From Cacajao melanocephalus (Eukaryota; Chordata; Mammalia; Primates; Pitheciidae): 64,000 nt of DNA. A program made the position numbers and the translations under genes. Below the pieces are notes generated by a model. That model had not been told where the DNA came from and searched no databases. It saw only the letters and a list, made by a program, of their open reading frames with translations. The first letter of the stretch is position 1, and the number at the start of each line of letters is the position of its first letter. Shown here piece after piece: positions 35,143 through 47,582 of this stretch. The DNA lies in the NCBI GenBank assembly GCA_963573385.1, contig CAUYLG010021491.1, positions 1-64,000 on the forward strand. Direction: 5' to 3'.

Positions 35143-37899
35143 ATACGATGCATGTTAAAGTTCACTGACAAGTGACAGTAGCAGTTCCACATCATACCCA
35201 GGGCCATGAAAGAATATACCCCATGGGTTTATTTGAATTGCACACTCCAAACTACATGGTGAACATGGATCCTTGTGTATTATTTTTAAGTGAAAGCTAT
35301 GCAGCCACAGTCCCTATTGCTTAGAGAGAAGAGTGGTAGTCCTTTAGTTGGAAAGTTGGGGTGGGGAATCTAGAGGGTAGGGGTGTTGAGGGGATGGAAT
35401 AAAAGGTAAAGTTAGCAAGCAGGTATAGTGGTGAGAGGTATATGTCAGTATATCATGCTGAAGTCCCAACAGAAGCCCAAATCATGCCTCTACTGCAGTT
35501 GTGGATTATGCCTGTTTTCCTAGCTACGACTGGTACCACAATAAGTAAAATCAATTGCTAGAGCCCTTTCGTGACTAGACGTGTAGTCATGATACATTTG
35601 TCTATATATTTTCCTGTCAAGTAGTTGTTGGGTGGAAAACCACCAAAAAAGAATTTTCCTTTGTCAGATAAACTTTTCGCAATAGAAGGATGTAGTGATG
35701 GCTTCTGAAATAAATCTAGTGGCACTGGGGAGTTTACAAATACTAGCATATTAATATACAGCTAAAATAATAATAAAAAAACACCATGCTGCTAAAGATG
35801 TTTGGTATTATCAGCTCACTGCAGGAGTTTATTAGAAACTCCTGCTTTCTTTTATTAAAATTTCAATTGGCTTGGTGAATGAGATCCTATGTTAGTGTCA
35901 TAAAGTGAGAAGGCAGAAGGAGAGGATATTGGCATTTAAGTGCAGATTTCATTTTAAAAACACTTCACATTATAAAAGAAGATTGCATATTGTAAATATT
36001 ATGTATAATGTTAGTGGTGTTAACAGTAGTGTTAGTAATTTTTAAAAATTCATCAAATTGTCTTTGTTTATAATGATATCTAGTAGATTTTATATTTCTG
36101 TAGTAAAGCAAAGTTTCAAATTTATCCCAAGACGTTTTTAGCCATAAGCAGCAAACATGGTTTTTAAAAAGTTTTCATAAAATGATGCATAAGTGTAATT
36201 TAATGGGAATCCTTATTGGCAGTAGCATATGACGATTGCTTAATTTTAGCATTAGCCTCTATTTTCCCTCTGTATTACGGAAGCTTTTGTTAAATTAACT
36301 TGTTTTAGCAAAGTGGCTGGACAGATTACAAACCTTAATTTACTATTGAATGTTTGGGTTGGTGTTATAATAAATTACATGGAGCACCTTCCGAAGTAAG
36401 CCCAAGATTTTCTTTCAAGGTATTAAATGGTCACTGCATCTTTACCTGGTGAAACACTGAGAAGACGGCAGCATGCAAGGCTCTAAGGTGCAACAGCTGG
36501 GGAGCCAAGCTGAAAACCTCTATTCCCTGTCCCAACATCTGGAGTCTTCATGGAAGTGAGAAGTTTCCAGGTTTGCAGCTGCAGCCCTTTCATGACAAGT
36601 TCGGTAAATTTTACACATGGTTGCTTGCTTAGAAAATATTTTCCAGATTTAACATGTTTACAGCATTGACATTTGAAGCCAAAGCCCCTTCCTTCTTGAT
36701 TAGAGCAGAGAGTACTCACAGACTGCATTCTGACTTTATGGGATTGGAAAACTGGGAATGGGTCATTTACAATTTTCAAACAAATCAAAATGCACTTTGA
36801 TCTCTGGTCCAAGTTTCTTTAAATGCAATGAGTAATAATAATAAATTAGCCCAACTTAGCTATTTTTCCCTTAAATATGGTTATTTTTAATGTAATCATT
36901 TTATTACATTCTAAAATTTAACCAACATATTTAATCCATCTTATTCAAAGTATATATTTTCTGAGAAGGAACATTAACTCAGCAAAGGAACATCAACTCA
37001 GTAGAGGAGAGACCTGTGTATGCATGTGTTTGTGTGTGCATATTTTTACATTTTAAGCTGTAACACATTCTGTGAGAATCTGAATTAATATAAAAGCAGC
37101 ATTTATCTTCACACATATTTTCTAATTGAAATCTCTCATTTTATCTATGAATCTCTAGGTGCACTGGATGTATGGGACATTTTGGCAATAAGATAAATTC
37201 AAAACAAAGAGACTGTGCTCTCAGATTTTTCAGTGTTTAAATAACATCCCCAACTTAAAATTGTAGATTAATTTCACATTAAAATATCAGTTCTGTTTAA
37301 CATTGATTTAGATCTTATTGAAATAATGTGAGAAATCATTACCTTATATTGATACAATCTTTTAGAGGGGACCACAATGTCCAGCTGGCTGTCCAAATGC
37401 CCTTTGGTTTCTAAGAGGCATGTAAAAGGCATTCATATAATGTGATACATTTTACCATACTCATCTCCACAAATGCAAGCCTTGTTGCTTTAAACTGGAT
37501 TTACTGGAGTCCAGATGCACAATCCTGAGAATTTTCTCTAACAGTAGTCATGATATTGAATACAATAGTTCTTCAAGATTTAAGATAAACTATGGCACAT
37601 ACCACGTGAAAAAGCCATTTATAGAATAGACTTGAGATTATGATTTTTAAATGCAAAACAACAGCCACCTCTGTCCCTCCAACAAAACAAAACACTGTAC
37701 CATTGTGGAAAAAAAAATGCATTCGGTGGGTATCAATATTGTGCCTATAATTTGAAAGAGAGAGAGGGCAGTTTGTTTTTTCTCATACTAAGTTTACTTC
37801 GTCCTTCCCCCTGCCCCATAAATAAATGCTAGATATTTGCTCTAAATAGCGTTTAACTCAGCTCAGGAGTGACTTCCACAAGTAGCCAAATGATTTGTA
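35143..37899. other. Repeat-poor, no gene recognised
   Basis: No repeats were named. A G-rich patch lies at 35350-35395. A minus-strand frame of 109 codons at 36483-36812 has no visible domain. A+T-rich stretches occur around 35990-36080 and 36840-36960. Confidence 0.45.
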
Positions 37900-39050
37900 T
37901 TGATTTTGATTTCTACATTTGTAGAAAGATATTTTAGCAAATCCTTTTGAAAGAACAAAATACTCCAAAATCAAATTCATTTGTGATTAATTGCAGAGTC
38001 AAACATTTTAATTTTAGCCAGGAGAAAGATGAAAACAAATGAAGAAATATGAAGATCCGTAATGAAAAGCAGTAAAATAATCTAAGTGAATCATTTTATT
38101 AAAATGGTTGTTTCACTATAAATAAGGAACCATAAAAAATACAATTTGTATATTCGGTTACAAAAAGCCTCACTGTAGGCAGCCAACTACTAAAATTTTA
38201 TATGAAAAAAAAAAGCTCCCCTAAGGAAATGTGCGTATCTGCTGTTTCTTTTTAACAAAGATTGAGATGCTTATAAAGAATTTAGCAAAGGCTTCTAAAA
38301 ATAAAACTTTTTCTGCCGTCCTCAGCCCCTCGACTGCACACACTGTATATAGGAGGGCTTATTTTTTGGTTTTTGTTTTTGTTTTTTTCCCTATTCACGC
38401 AGAGTTGTCTGATTCCAATTTAAATTGCTAGTCAGTGTTTCACAGCTTTGCATAGCACTTTCTAACCCTTCCCTCTTGGGTATCTCTGTTTGAAATGAAG
38501 CTTTACTGTCTCTCATACACCCGAAGCAAACAAATGTACCTACTTGATGGTTTAATTGTAACTGGCTAAGCTCAAAAAAATGAGCAGTAAGTTCAGGAAA
38601 AATGTGTGGGACACAACCAGCCGACAAAACCAAAACCCTCAGCAGAGATGCAAATGATATTTTATTATTTGAAACAGCTGCCGTGTAGCCCCAGACACAT
38701 TTCTTTTTCCTACAGATTTTTCCTAAATAACTTCATGCTTGTGTGGTATATCCTTTCATGCTTTCCCTGGCGACCAAAGCTCTCATGCCATTTACCTTGC
38801 TCCAGGTAATTTGGGGAAATACCACAGACTTGTATCATTACAGAGTCTGTATAGTTGTTTGGCTGCTAATTGATTCTCAAAGGAAGCAGACTGATGCTGT
38901 CACTATAATGTGATGTTAGAAATTCTTCCATTTAAGCATGCTTATTTTAGCAAAATTAAAACTGCTAGCTGAATGCATATTTGACTGCAAAAAGCTTTTA
39001 CAGGAAAGGTTATAATAAATATTGTCTTTACTAGTCAAAAAAAGAAATTG
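37900..39050. promoter_or_regulatory. Candidate enhancer-like non-coding stretch (speculative)
   Basis: The stretch is free of nameable repeats and carries several textbook motif matches: a MEF2-type site 'ctataaataa' at 38116-38125, an exact octamer 'atgcaaat' at 38648-38655, an E-box 'cagctg' soon after (about 38677), and homeodomain-type TAAT sites. Such motifs also occur by chance, so only conservation or chromatin data would support function. Confidence 0.2.
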
Positions 39051-39704
39051 GTGTATGTTTTCAGGACTGAGGTGCTTTTTTTCTTACTTTTAAGTTTTTA
39101 CTGTGGTTTTAGCTGATACATACTTGATACATATATTATGATAACAATTAAATCTGGTACTTTCAACCCATGGTTCAAGAGGATTCATGCACTGTAATCA
39201 GAATCTCAGAGGACAGTATAATAACTACTTGTTTAAAAATGGTTTCATGTTTCCTAATTCTTTACTGGGTAACCCTGTTTTTCATGTCAGTGTTGTCATA
39301 AATGCTGGGACAGAATAAACTTCCACATAGACATATCCTTACTTTAAAAACAGAACGTAGTGTTGAGTTTTTAAAGGTACATTATTCCTGTGAATGGGTT
39401 TATCAGCAGTACAACATTACAAGACAAGCTAAGCCATAAAAAGGATTAAGTGGCACTGTATAATACTGATTAAGTAACAGAGCAATACATGCAGTTGTGA
39501 GAGTAACTAGTGTTGCCAAGTCTTCTGAAACAACACAGTAATAAAAGTTTACTTTCCTTGTAGACCCTACTTTTCCTCTGGGATCTTCTCTAACAATATT
39601 CAAACATCAGCTCTTCTACAGTCACTAAATTCTGCCTGCATTAAAAACCGTCATCAACAGCAAAAGCCACTTTTAGGTCTTCCTGTTGTAATGCTTCTGT
39701 GATA
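39051..39704. other. Unassigned
   Basis: No repeat or gene was recognised. Confidence 0.4.
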
Positions 39705-39903
39705 TGTAGACTAACCTGTGTTTAATTCTGCCTCTGCCACATATTAGCTGAGTATGATTCCTAACCTTTTCAGTTTCCTTATCTGTAAAATGGGGGTCAT
39801 GCGACTTAAAACGCGGTTATGCAGGTGAAAACAGATAATGCATAAGGTGCTTAATATAGTACCTAGCACATTTCAAGCACTACAAATATTAACTTTTATT
39901 AAG
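39705..39903 (+). repeat. MIR SINE, near full length
   Basis: 'aattctgcctctgccacata', 'tttccttatctgtaaaatgg' and 'tagtacctagcacatttcaa' are in sense MIR order. CpGs are unusually retained in 'catgcgacttaaaacgcgg'. Confidence 0.85.
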
Positions 39904-39990
39904 GAAGATAATTGTATGTAATTTTCCCTCTAATGATAAATATGTTTTGAGAAATAGACCTGCTTCTGTTTTTTTAAACCTACAGAGACA

Positions 39991-40121
39991 TCCTTATTAT
40001 CTTATTCTCGTTACAACACCCCAAGAATATTCTAAAATATTCTAAAAAGAAAACTCTTAGGGTGTTGTAATAATAACAAAATAATAAGGATGCTTGAAGT
40101 GTTGTAATAAGAATAAAACAC
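39991..40121. repeat. Imperfect inverted repeat plus a third, direct copy
   Basis: Arms at 39991-40022 and 40059-40090 (32 bases each) pair at 26 of 32 positions around a 36-base loop. A related copy of the right arm, opening 'gtgttgtaataagaataaaa', follows at about 40100-40121. The phrase 'cccaagaatat' also recurs at 40021 and 40140. Nothing here matches a MITE family I recall. Confidence 0.8.
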
Positions 40122-40141
40122 TGAGGATGTGGCAAATATCC

Positions 40142-43100
40142 CAAGAATATATATAATGCTGTGCGCTAGAAAAGGGGCCCTGCAAATGGTCACTGATTTA
40201 GAATACGTGAAATTTAATATCGACCCAAAAAAGACTTCGGATACGTGCACCTTTAAAACGCTTTTTATAAATGACTTGAATTATTTTCCCAAATGATATA
40301 TTTAATGTAAGAATATTCCAAAACTGAAGTTACCTCACTGAAGATTCCTTACCTGTCAGCTTCTTACAAGAAGAGTTCACCCAGTTCAATTTTTATGTGA
40401 GAGATTAGTTTTAAGAGATAATTTCACTGATATCAATTGAAATGCTTTTCATATGGGCCATGGAGTGTTATAAATTCTAACTTAATAAAAGGCAAAGGAA
40501 AAAAATGCCTGTAGATTTCACACATGGAATCCATTCCACACTGTTTTTGCTAGTTTTTCCAAGACCCCAAGGGGATCCAACAATAGGTTATATTGAGTGC
40601 AATTAGAACCATCATGCAGAAGCAAGTGAATTAGGGCAGATGTTGATATTTCAAAACTAGTCTGCTTTTCTTACATTTGGACACAATTCACGAGATGCAT
40701 TGAGAAGTACTGTGATTACTGACAGTGTCTCCTCTTTAATATATCAAGACTGTTCTCAGAAAACAGAAAAAAGCATTCATTAGTGCAACTCCAAACCCTT
40801 ACCCTAAACAATGTTATTCTATTATTTGGTTAAGTGTTGTAATTATATAACTGCACTCGCAATTGGAACCCTGGATTTTAAATGTTTAAATTTAATTCTG
40901 CATGTCACCTTTTTGGGTAATGCAGCAGACAGATGTGAGCTAGAATGGGGGGCAGTGGCACTGGAGTTGGGACCAACAGGGTAGATGGGGTGAGGATCCT
41001 TGAGCAATGCTTTGTTGTTAGACATCAGTGTGCTGTCAGTGGTTTAGCCAAGCTGCTTTTGATTTGGGAGGGGCTTCTCTGGCTAAGCAGGACAGAAACC
41101 AAAGGAAAGAAGGAACCACAGTGGGAATGAACATGAGGTGTGGAGGAAGGAGGTCAGGGTGGTCAGCGGTGGTCTGCAGAGAAGGAAGGTGCCTGCTCGG
41201 AGGAAGCAAGCCGATGAAATGCAAATTCAACTGGGAATAGAAGCCCAAGCCTTGGAGCAGCTTCAGGGAAAACTACTCTCCAGTTTTCTGTCAAAACGGC
41301 CTAGCAGTAGAGGGAGCCAAACCCAGAGGACTTCCGCAGCCAAAGAAACTCTGAGTTGGGGGGAGTATATTTTATTTTTATTTATTATCACAACACAGAC
41401 TATAAATTTTAAAACCTATTTGAGTAATTTCCCGGAGGAAGAAATCTGACCCCATTCCCACAGCTTCCCTACTCTCAAAGTGCTAAGTATGCCACAAAGC
41501 ATTTGGAATGCTTTCTTCAAAGTTCCAGGTCGCCGGACCACTCCTACGCTGCAGGTCTCTCTTGGTCCTGCTGATACTGGAGCTCATTTATGAGGGCTGT
41601 CGAGGGGTGGGTGGGCAGGAAAGCAGCTGCCAGGGTCTGCCCCCCACCCTGGGAGATTTGTAGCAGGTGGACAGGGAGGGGGATACAATGACCATTTGCA
41701 AACAACCTATTTAAGCAACTGTTTGTTATACAATAAAAATTACTCAGTGGCTCTGAGCCTGAACTCTCCAAGGGAGGGTGCTGTGGGAGGCAGTTGGAGA
41801 CTTTGTTTTAATCATCTGAGCAAGCAGGAGCTTAAGGCTTTGTTGTGAGAGGGGATGGCTTTGTGGCGGCCTTTCTTGCTTCCTCCTGGCTTCATTTGCT
41901 TGTCAGGCACTAGTGTGGCACCTGGGGGACTCCCCTAGATGACGCAGCTGCAAAAGAGAAAGTCTCTGGAATTGGGAAGGGGTAGGTGTAACTCAGAATC
42001 CACAGGGAGGGAGCTGGGCAGAACAGTTTTGTGAAGCACCTTCCAAACACATAGGTAAAGGTAACTCTTTTCGCTTACACGCATTTTCATAAGAACAGGA
42101 GTAAATAAGATTCATGCCATGTCCTAACACACCCTAACGTACACTGAGTCTAAAGCTGTGATAACTGACAGAAGTAGCAATTTCCAGAGCCAAGGGCCCT
42201 GAGAGCTAAATCTCATGTGCCTCTAGAGGGGAGAACCAGGGGCCAGTGGCCGCAGAGCTCCCCAGCTGAACCCAGGCACCAGGGAGCCTCCGGATTGCTG
42301 CATAGGGGACACACCAGATCCAGGAAACAATCTCTGAAATTCTACCAGGATCCTTAAGTGTCTGCATACTACAGGAGAATGTTGATGTCACACACTCTGA
42401 TCCTCATCCCTGGTTCCAGGCCCCAGTAATGTATGCTATTTGCTTATTTCAAGGAAAGGGTCAATCATTGAGCAAGGGGAAGGGAAAGAGAGTCTGGAGC
42501 ATTTTTGAACGATAAAAGTTAGGTCAGATAAAACCATAGCTTTGCAGAGCTTGCATACAAGCTGGATTTCCGTATGGGTTTTTACGCCAAGCAAAGGACA
42601 AACAGTTCATCTACCCATTGGCCACGGGAATTGCAGGGAACACAGATCTGGCAGCCGAGTTGGGCTATGGAGAAGCTGTGTTCTCTCTTATGCCTAGGGC
42701 TGCCATTTGGGGCTGCCCACCAGCTTGTCAATCTCAGTGCATGTAAAGCTAGTGATTAGAGGATTTAGTCTCTGTAGCTCATTTTTGAAGCCGATTCTCC
42801 ACTAAGAGAATTTCCCTGCTGTAGAGAGACTGGAGTCTTCTGCAGGTTCCTCCTGCAAGCTGCTCACCCTGCTTTGTATTATTTCTTGGCGTTTGTATGT
42901 ACTCTGCTTATATCTAATGTATATTTATTCTCAAGGACCGAGAGCCTCAGCAGGCAACTGAAGTTTCAGTGAGTGAATGGCACAGCCACACTGGGAAAGA
43001 TTCATTATCGGTACATTTCTTAAGTTATTTGACATAGGAGAGTCTCAGCAGTTTATGTGGTGAGGAGAAGGCAAAGTGACAATGTGGGAACCTCTTCTGA

Positions 43101-44710
43101 TGTGAAAAAATGTGCAGCCAACACAGGATTGCCATTTATTAAATTGTAAATGTGATGCCAATTTTTTTCCAGAGAACAGAAGGGAAAATGAATACTTGAG
43201 GCATGGGCCAGCGTTCTAGAACTAGCCCTAGGTCCTGTCCACTGCTCGAGCCACCTCCCAGGGACTCCGTTTCTCTAGATGAGCTTTAGCTCTCTTAGAG
43301 GCAACATTATGAGGCAGAGTTAATACAACTCTTCTGAATATGAAAAATAGAGAGAAAACCCTTTTTAATCTTTGTTTTTATGGCTGCAAACATGATTACA
43401 TAGAGGAAAATCAATCCCAATGGAGCACAATGGATAATACAAAGTAATTGATTGGCCTTTATCATTTTTCATTATGATATTAAAATAACACCATAATATC
43501 AAGCGGCAGCCACTGATACATAAAGGAGAACCAGAGACGATTATGTCTAAGGGTAATCAGGTCAGGGAAGTGTGAAGGTAAGATAAATAAGGTAAATACA
43601 AACATGAAAAAAGGCTTAAAAGAAGCAAAAGGGAGTTGGTGGCAAAGAGGCTACATAATAGAAGGGAGATTGGATGTTTGGAATATCATTAAGCAGGAAG
43701 CCACAAGAGACAGTCTATTGCAGCTGTGTGATTGCAGTATGTCTCAGTTGGTGTCCCAAGCCATGGGGGCAAAAGCTGAGTGACTTTAACTTCTCAGGAA
43801 GTGCAATAATCCTTTCAGAATACAATGCCTGCAGCCCTACTGCCATCGGGCTATGAAATTTAGAAAATGAAATAGGGGAAGCATTTAGCTCTTGGTATTT
43901 CCCAGTTGCTAATGCCACCAGCATGGCATCATAAGCAGCCACTTAGAAAACCTTCATTTACAGCCAACTTCCCACACTGCTGGCGACCAGTGCGGCTTTG
44001 CAGACCAGGGATGCCATGGTTTGTGTCCTGTTGGCAAGCAGTTGAAGCAAACCCCTTGATAAAAATTGCATCAGTAGAGTGCCTGGATACATTAATCTAT
44101 GTTCTTGCTTGTTATATCTTTCCATATAAATTTATTTTGTCTCTTTTAACATATATTCAGACTTACTAACATGCCTAAATGTTACTATTTATACCATTTT
44201 ATGTAAAAATAGGACCAAATTTTAATTCCTACCAACATTTTTCTTCTTTGGAAATGCTTCATATTAAAAATACATGTATGTGCTTTGTGTCTGATAGGTA
44301 AATAAATATATGTAGAAGCCAGTTAATTAAAAATATATAAGATAATTGTTTTGGTTTCTGCATCACTACATAGCATGCTTCTAATTTAGACTTCTTAACA
44401 TGATGTCACACGTGTTAAGCAACCATTGTAAATAACCTTGTTGTGACTAGAAGTCAGCTGTTTGCATTTACACTTAAAACATAGTAGAAAAATACCATGC
44501 CCACCAGAGTGATCCAATTCTTTGGATTAGCAGTAATCAGGAATATAGCTTACGGTGGTGGAATAAACCACTGTGTGGGTTGACAGCATTAGTGGACTGG
44601 TTAGCTGTGATACCCTAAGAGGTGTGGGAAGTAGTTGCTCACTCAGGAGAAGGACTCTAGATATTATAGAACTTGCTCCTAACTTTCTGAAATCACGGAT
44701 TGCACTCAGT
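40142..44710. other. Repeat-poor, no gene recognised
   Basis: About 4.5 kb without nameable repeats. The part from 40920 to 42450 is visibly richer in G and C than its surroundings but poor in CpG, so it is not a CpG island. An exact octamer 'atgcaaat' lies at 41219-41226. Frames reach 103 codons (41138-41449) without a domain; several overlap on both strands. Confidence 0.45.
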
Positions 44711-44802
44711 TGTTCATTCATTCGTTTATTTGTTCCAGGAACACTAAGTTCCTATTATGGGTGAGTCCAGAACTGAGATTACAGAGGTGGTCTCAAGGGC
44801 AC
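44711..44802 (-). repeat. L2 LINE 3' end, antisense, left of an LTR
   Basis: 'gttcattcattcgtttattt' followed by a diverged 'gtgagtccagaactgagatt' matches the antisense L2 terminus. The same L2 continues on the far side of the LTR. Confidence 0.7.
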
Positions 44803-45344
44803 TGTATTAGTAAATGTCCTCCAGAGAAACAGAACCAATGGGATATCTATCTATCTATCTATCTATCATCTATCTAATCTGTCATCTATTTATCCATCTG
44901 TCTATCTGCCTAACTATCATCCATCAAAAGTGATGAATTTATTCGACTATGGAATTGGCCCACTTAATCATGGAGGCCGAGAATTCCCACTATCTGCCAT
45001 CTGCAAGCTGGAGAACCAGGTAAACCAATGATGTAAATCCTGGTCCAAGCCCAGAGGCCCAAGAACCGGGGCATAGATGCTAAGTGTAGGAGAAGAGGAA
45101 TGTCTGGGCCGAAATGGGAAACAAATTTGTCCTCCCTCTGCCTTTTTGTTCTATGAGGGCCCTCAGTGGTCTAGATGATGCCTGACAACATAGGTGAGGG
45201 CAGATAATCTTTATTCAGTCCACTCATTCAAATGCTCATCTATTCTAGAAACACTGTCACAGAGATACCCAGAAATGATGTTTTACCAGCCACCTGGGCA
45301 TTCCTTAGCTCAGTCAAGTTGACACATAAAATTAACCATCATAG
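44803..45344 (-). mobile_element. LTR of an endogenous retrovirus or MaLR, antisense, inserted in L2
   Basis: On the plus strand it begins 'tgtattagtaaatgtcctcc' and 'agagaaacagaaccaatggg', then runs to 'cagtcaagttgacacataaa' and 'attaaccatca'. This is the antisense form of a common human LTR-like repeat whose family I cannot name with certainty. The bases 'gcac' precede it (44799-44802) and recur just after (45347-45350), a possible short target duplication. Confidence 0.65.
44844..44936. repeat. (ATCT)n microsatellite, imperfect
   Basis: A clean tetranucleotide run at about 44844-44867 decays into variants ('catctatctaatctgtcatc') up to 44936. It lies inside the LTR, where many copies carry a similar repeat. 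Such tracts often vary in length between individuals. Confidence 0.9.
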
Positions 45345-45785
45345 GTGCACAGGCTAATGGGGAGGACTGGTGCATATAAACAGATATTTTAAGGTCCTGG
45401 AAGATATGACACAGGTGCTAGGAAACACACAGAAAACAGGAAGTCAGGAAACAGCTTCCCAGAGACAAGTATAGATAGAAAGGTCTACTTTTCTATGCAG
45501 GTAGAATAGATGAGACAGGGCACTTCAGACAGCACAGTCCTTCCACAAATGGTCCAAGAGACACAAAGAGCTACTGTGACGGGAAACAGGGAAGGCCAGA
45601 ATGGCCCATGTTCCGGGTGCAGGGCATGGAGATGACAGGATCGGAGGTGAAGCCCAGTGCATAAGGGCCTCGTCTGCCATGGAAGAGAGTTGGCCCCGAT
45701 AGGAAATAGGAAGCCTGTAGCTGTGTTTAAGCAAAGATACAGTCTGATGGGGTTGTTTGGGGGTGACAGCACTTTGGTATACGAT
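45345..45785 (-). repeat. L2 LINE, antisense, right of the LTR
   Basis: Antisense L2 landmarks follow in order: 'ggctaatggggaggactggt', 'ggtgctaggaaac', 'gggcctcgtctgccatggaa' and 'tacagtctgatgggg', matching '...gggccttgtaggccatgg ... acatgatctgat'. The two open frames of 131 and 136 codons over 45485-45935 run through this L2 and so are not genes. Confidence 0.75.
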
Positions 45786-45934
45786 AGAAAATAGGTAGGA
45801 CTGGGGAAAAGAGGGGCCATTACACAATACAGTGATCCACTGTTCTTGTTGAAGCTTAAGGCACCAACTGTGGTTAGCATGGAGAGAACACACCAAAACA
45901 GTCATACTTTGCATAGCAAATGCTCTTGGAAGCA

Positions 45935-46275
45935 ATGACGGAACACTGGCTTAAGCAATATTGAAACTTATGTAACAAGAATGATGGATCTGTGTGTGCC
46001 ATCTCAGAGTTCCAGCTCCACTTGTCAGCCAGTCTCTTAGCTATGCCTCTTCATGTGTTGACTGCCTCGTTGTGCTGATAGCAATATGGCTGTAGCAGTT
46101 CTGGCAGTCCCATCTAGACATACAATGTCCAGAGGAAGAAGGACCACTTTTATATATATATATATATGTATAATATATCTTAGGAGTGAGAAATCCTTTC
46201 CCAGAAATTTTCAGCATGCCTCCTATCCTTGGCCATATTAGGTCAAATGACCATTTCTAAACACTTAATATTATT
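45935..46275 (-). repeat. Old interspersed repeat, family not assigned, antisense
   Basis: It carries 'tatgtaacaagaatgatgga', 'tatggctgtagcagttctgg' and 'atacaatgtccagaggaaga', which recall a common human repeat reading 'gcaagatggctgcagcagttccag'. The family name is not certain. The reverse form of a related unit may be present at 48240. Confidence 0.45.
46150..46179. repeat. (TA)n short microsatellite
   Basis: Alternating T and A from 46150 to about 46167, followed by 'gtataatatat'. Confidence 0.85.
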
Positions 46276-47454
46276 TTACAACATACTTTGGGGAATTAAC
46301 TACCATGTGTGTTCTGCCTTTTTCTAAATATCTTCTCTTTTTATCTTGCATTTTCTTCCACTGAAAAGATAACTTCTAGCTAGTTCTTTAATAGGCAATA
46401 GACTCTTACACACCATCCAGTGTACAAGTACTGCTATATTTCTCCATCAAAATCAAATCTGGCTTATCCTTCTCCATGAAGATTGGGGAGATGTCTTCTA
46501 CACTCGCTGTTCGTGACTCCTTTCCTTTTCTTCATGCTGCGGGATGGAAAGTGTGGTGTTTACACAGATGGAGAAGATATGAGAAGGATCTGATCCCCAG
46601 TCTGGGCTGCTTCACTCTTGTTGTCCTTGCCCAGGCCTATAAAGACTTCTCAGATGTGATTTAAGATTCCCACAACCCTCTCAGAATCTGCAAGTCTCAT
46701 CCCATTCACAGGCCCTGAGGATATTCAAGTTCTCCCCAGGATAGCTCCTGGCCTTTGTAGACAAATCCAAACAAATTCAGCTCAATTGTGTCAGTGGGTG
46801 CGCATAGGCCTGATTAGTCATTGTCTGCCTGGGTTTGTTTTTACCTGGCAACTTCCCTCTAGATCTTGAAGACACAAATACCTGGTCTCTTGGCAGGGGA
46901 GACAGAAGATGTGCAGTTGGAGTTTATTCAGTTCTTCCTGATGAGGGCATTGCCACCCAAATAATAGAATCAGTGACTCATTTGTCCATTCTACAACATC
47001 AAGTGTTCTTCAATGCAGCGCATCCATGCATTGAAGGAGGAAACAGCTATGCTGGGCTGGCCTGAGTCTTAATTGGTCTCTTAGAGGAAGTCTGGCTTTG
47101 GAGGTTCCCCACTCCCACATAGCCAATATTCTCTTCGTCTATTACCCTTGCTCTTCAAGCCCCAAGCCACCACCATTTCCTGAGTTTACTGATTGGAGGT
47201 GCTTGTTGGAGGGGAATTCACACTAAGTAAGAAAAACTACCAATCCCGATTAAGATGATATTCTTATCAGAGCTATTTGAAATTTTAAAAAGATATCTTC
47301 CAACTCAGATGGATCAACTTCTAATGGTGGAATTTCAGGCAATATAGAGGAATATATTTATTGGCAGAGTTGCAGGTGTGACTTCTTAAATTATTATATG
47401 TTCTAATAGAATCTTCCACAGACATTTATTGTAGAATATTGTATTTTAATTGTC
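46276..47454. other. Unassigned
   Basis: No repeat or gene was recognised. Small plus-strand frames at 46476-46664 and 46835-47065 lack domains. Confidence 0.4.
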
Positions 47455-47582
47455 TGCTGAAGGCGCTTTTTTCCACAAAAAACTGTGACTTTCTTGAGAC
47501 CAAGACCATGCCTCATTTATTGTCCTGTCTTCAGCCCCTACCACAATTCTTATCACAGAGCAGTTTAATGTTTTTTGATGGT
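47455..47582 (+). repeat. L2 LINE 3' end
   Basis: 'ctttcttgagaccaagacca', 'tgcctcatttattgtcctgt' and 'cacagagcagtttaatgttt' match the L2 3' end in sense order. Confidence 0.7.

Noticed and set aside
40920..42450. Possible CpG-island promoter
   Set aside because: The G+C rise is modest and CpG is scarce, so it does not meet the usual island pattern.
44844..44936. Regularly spaced repeats that might suggest an array
   Set aside because: It is a degenerate ATCT microsatellite, with no spacers of the CRISPR kind.
45485..45935. Minus-strand open frames of 131 and 136 codons, the longest in the window
   Set aside because: They overlap in two registers and run through an antisense L2 remnant. They show no domain.
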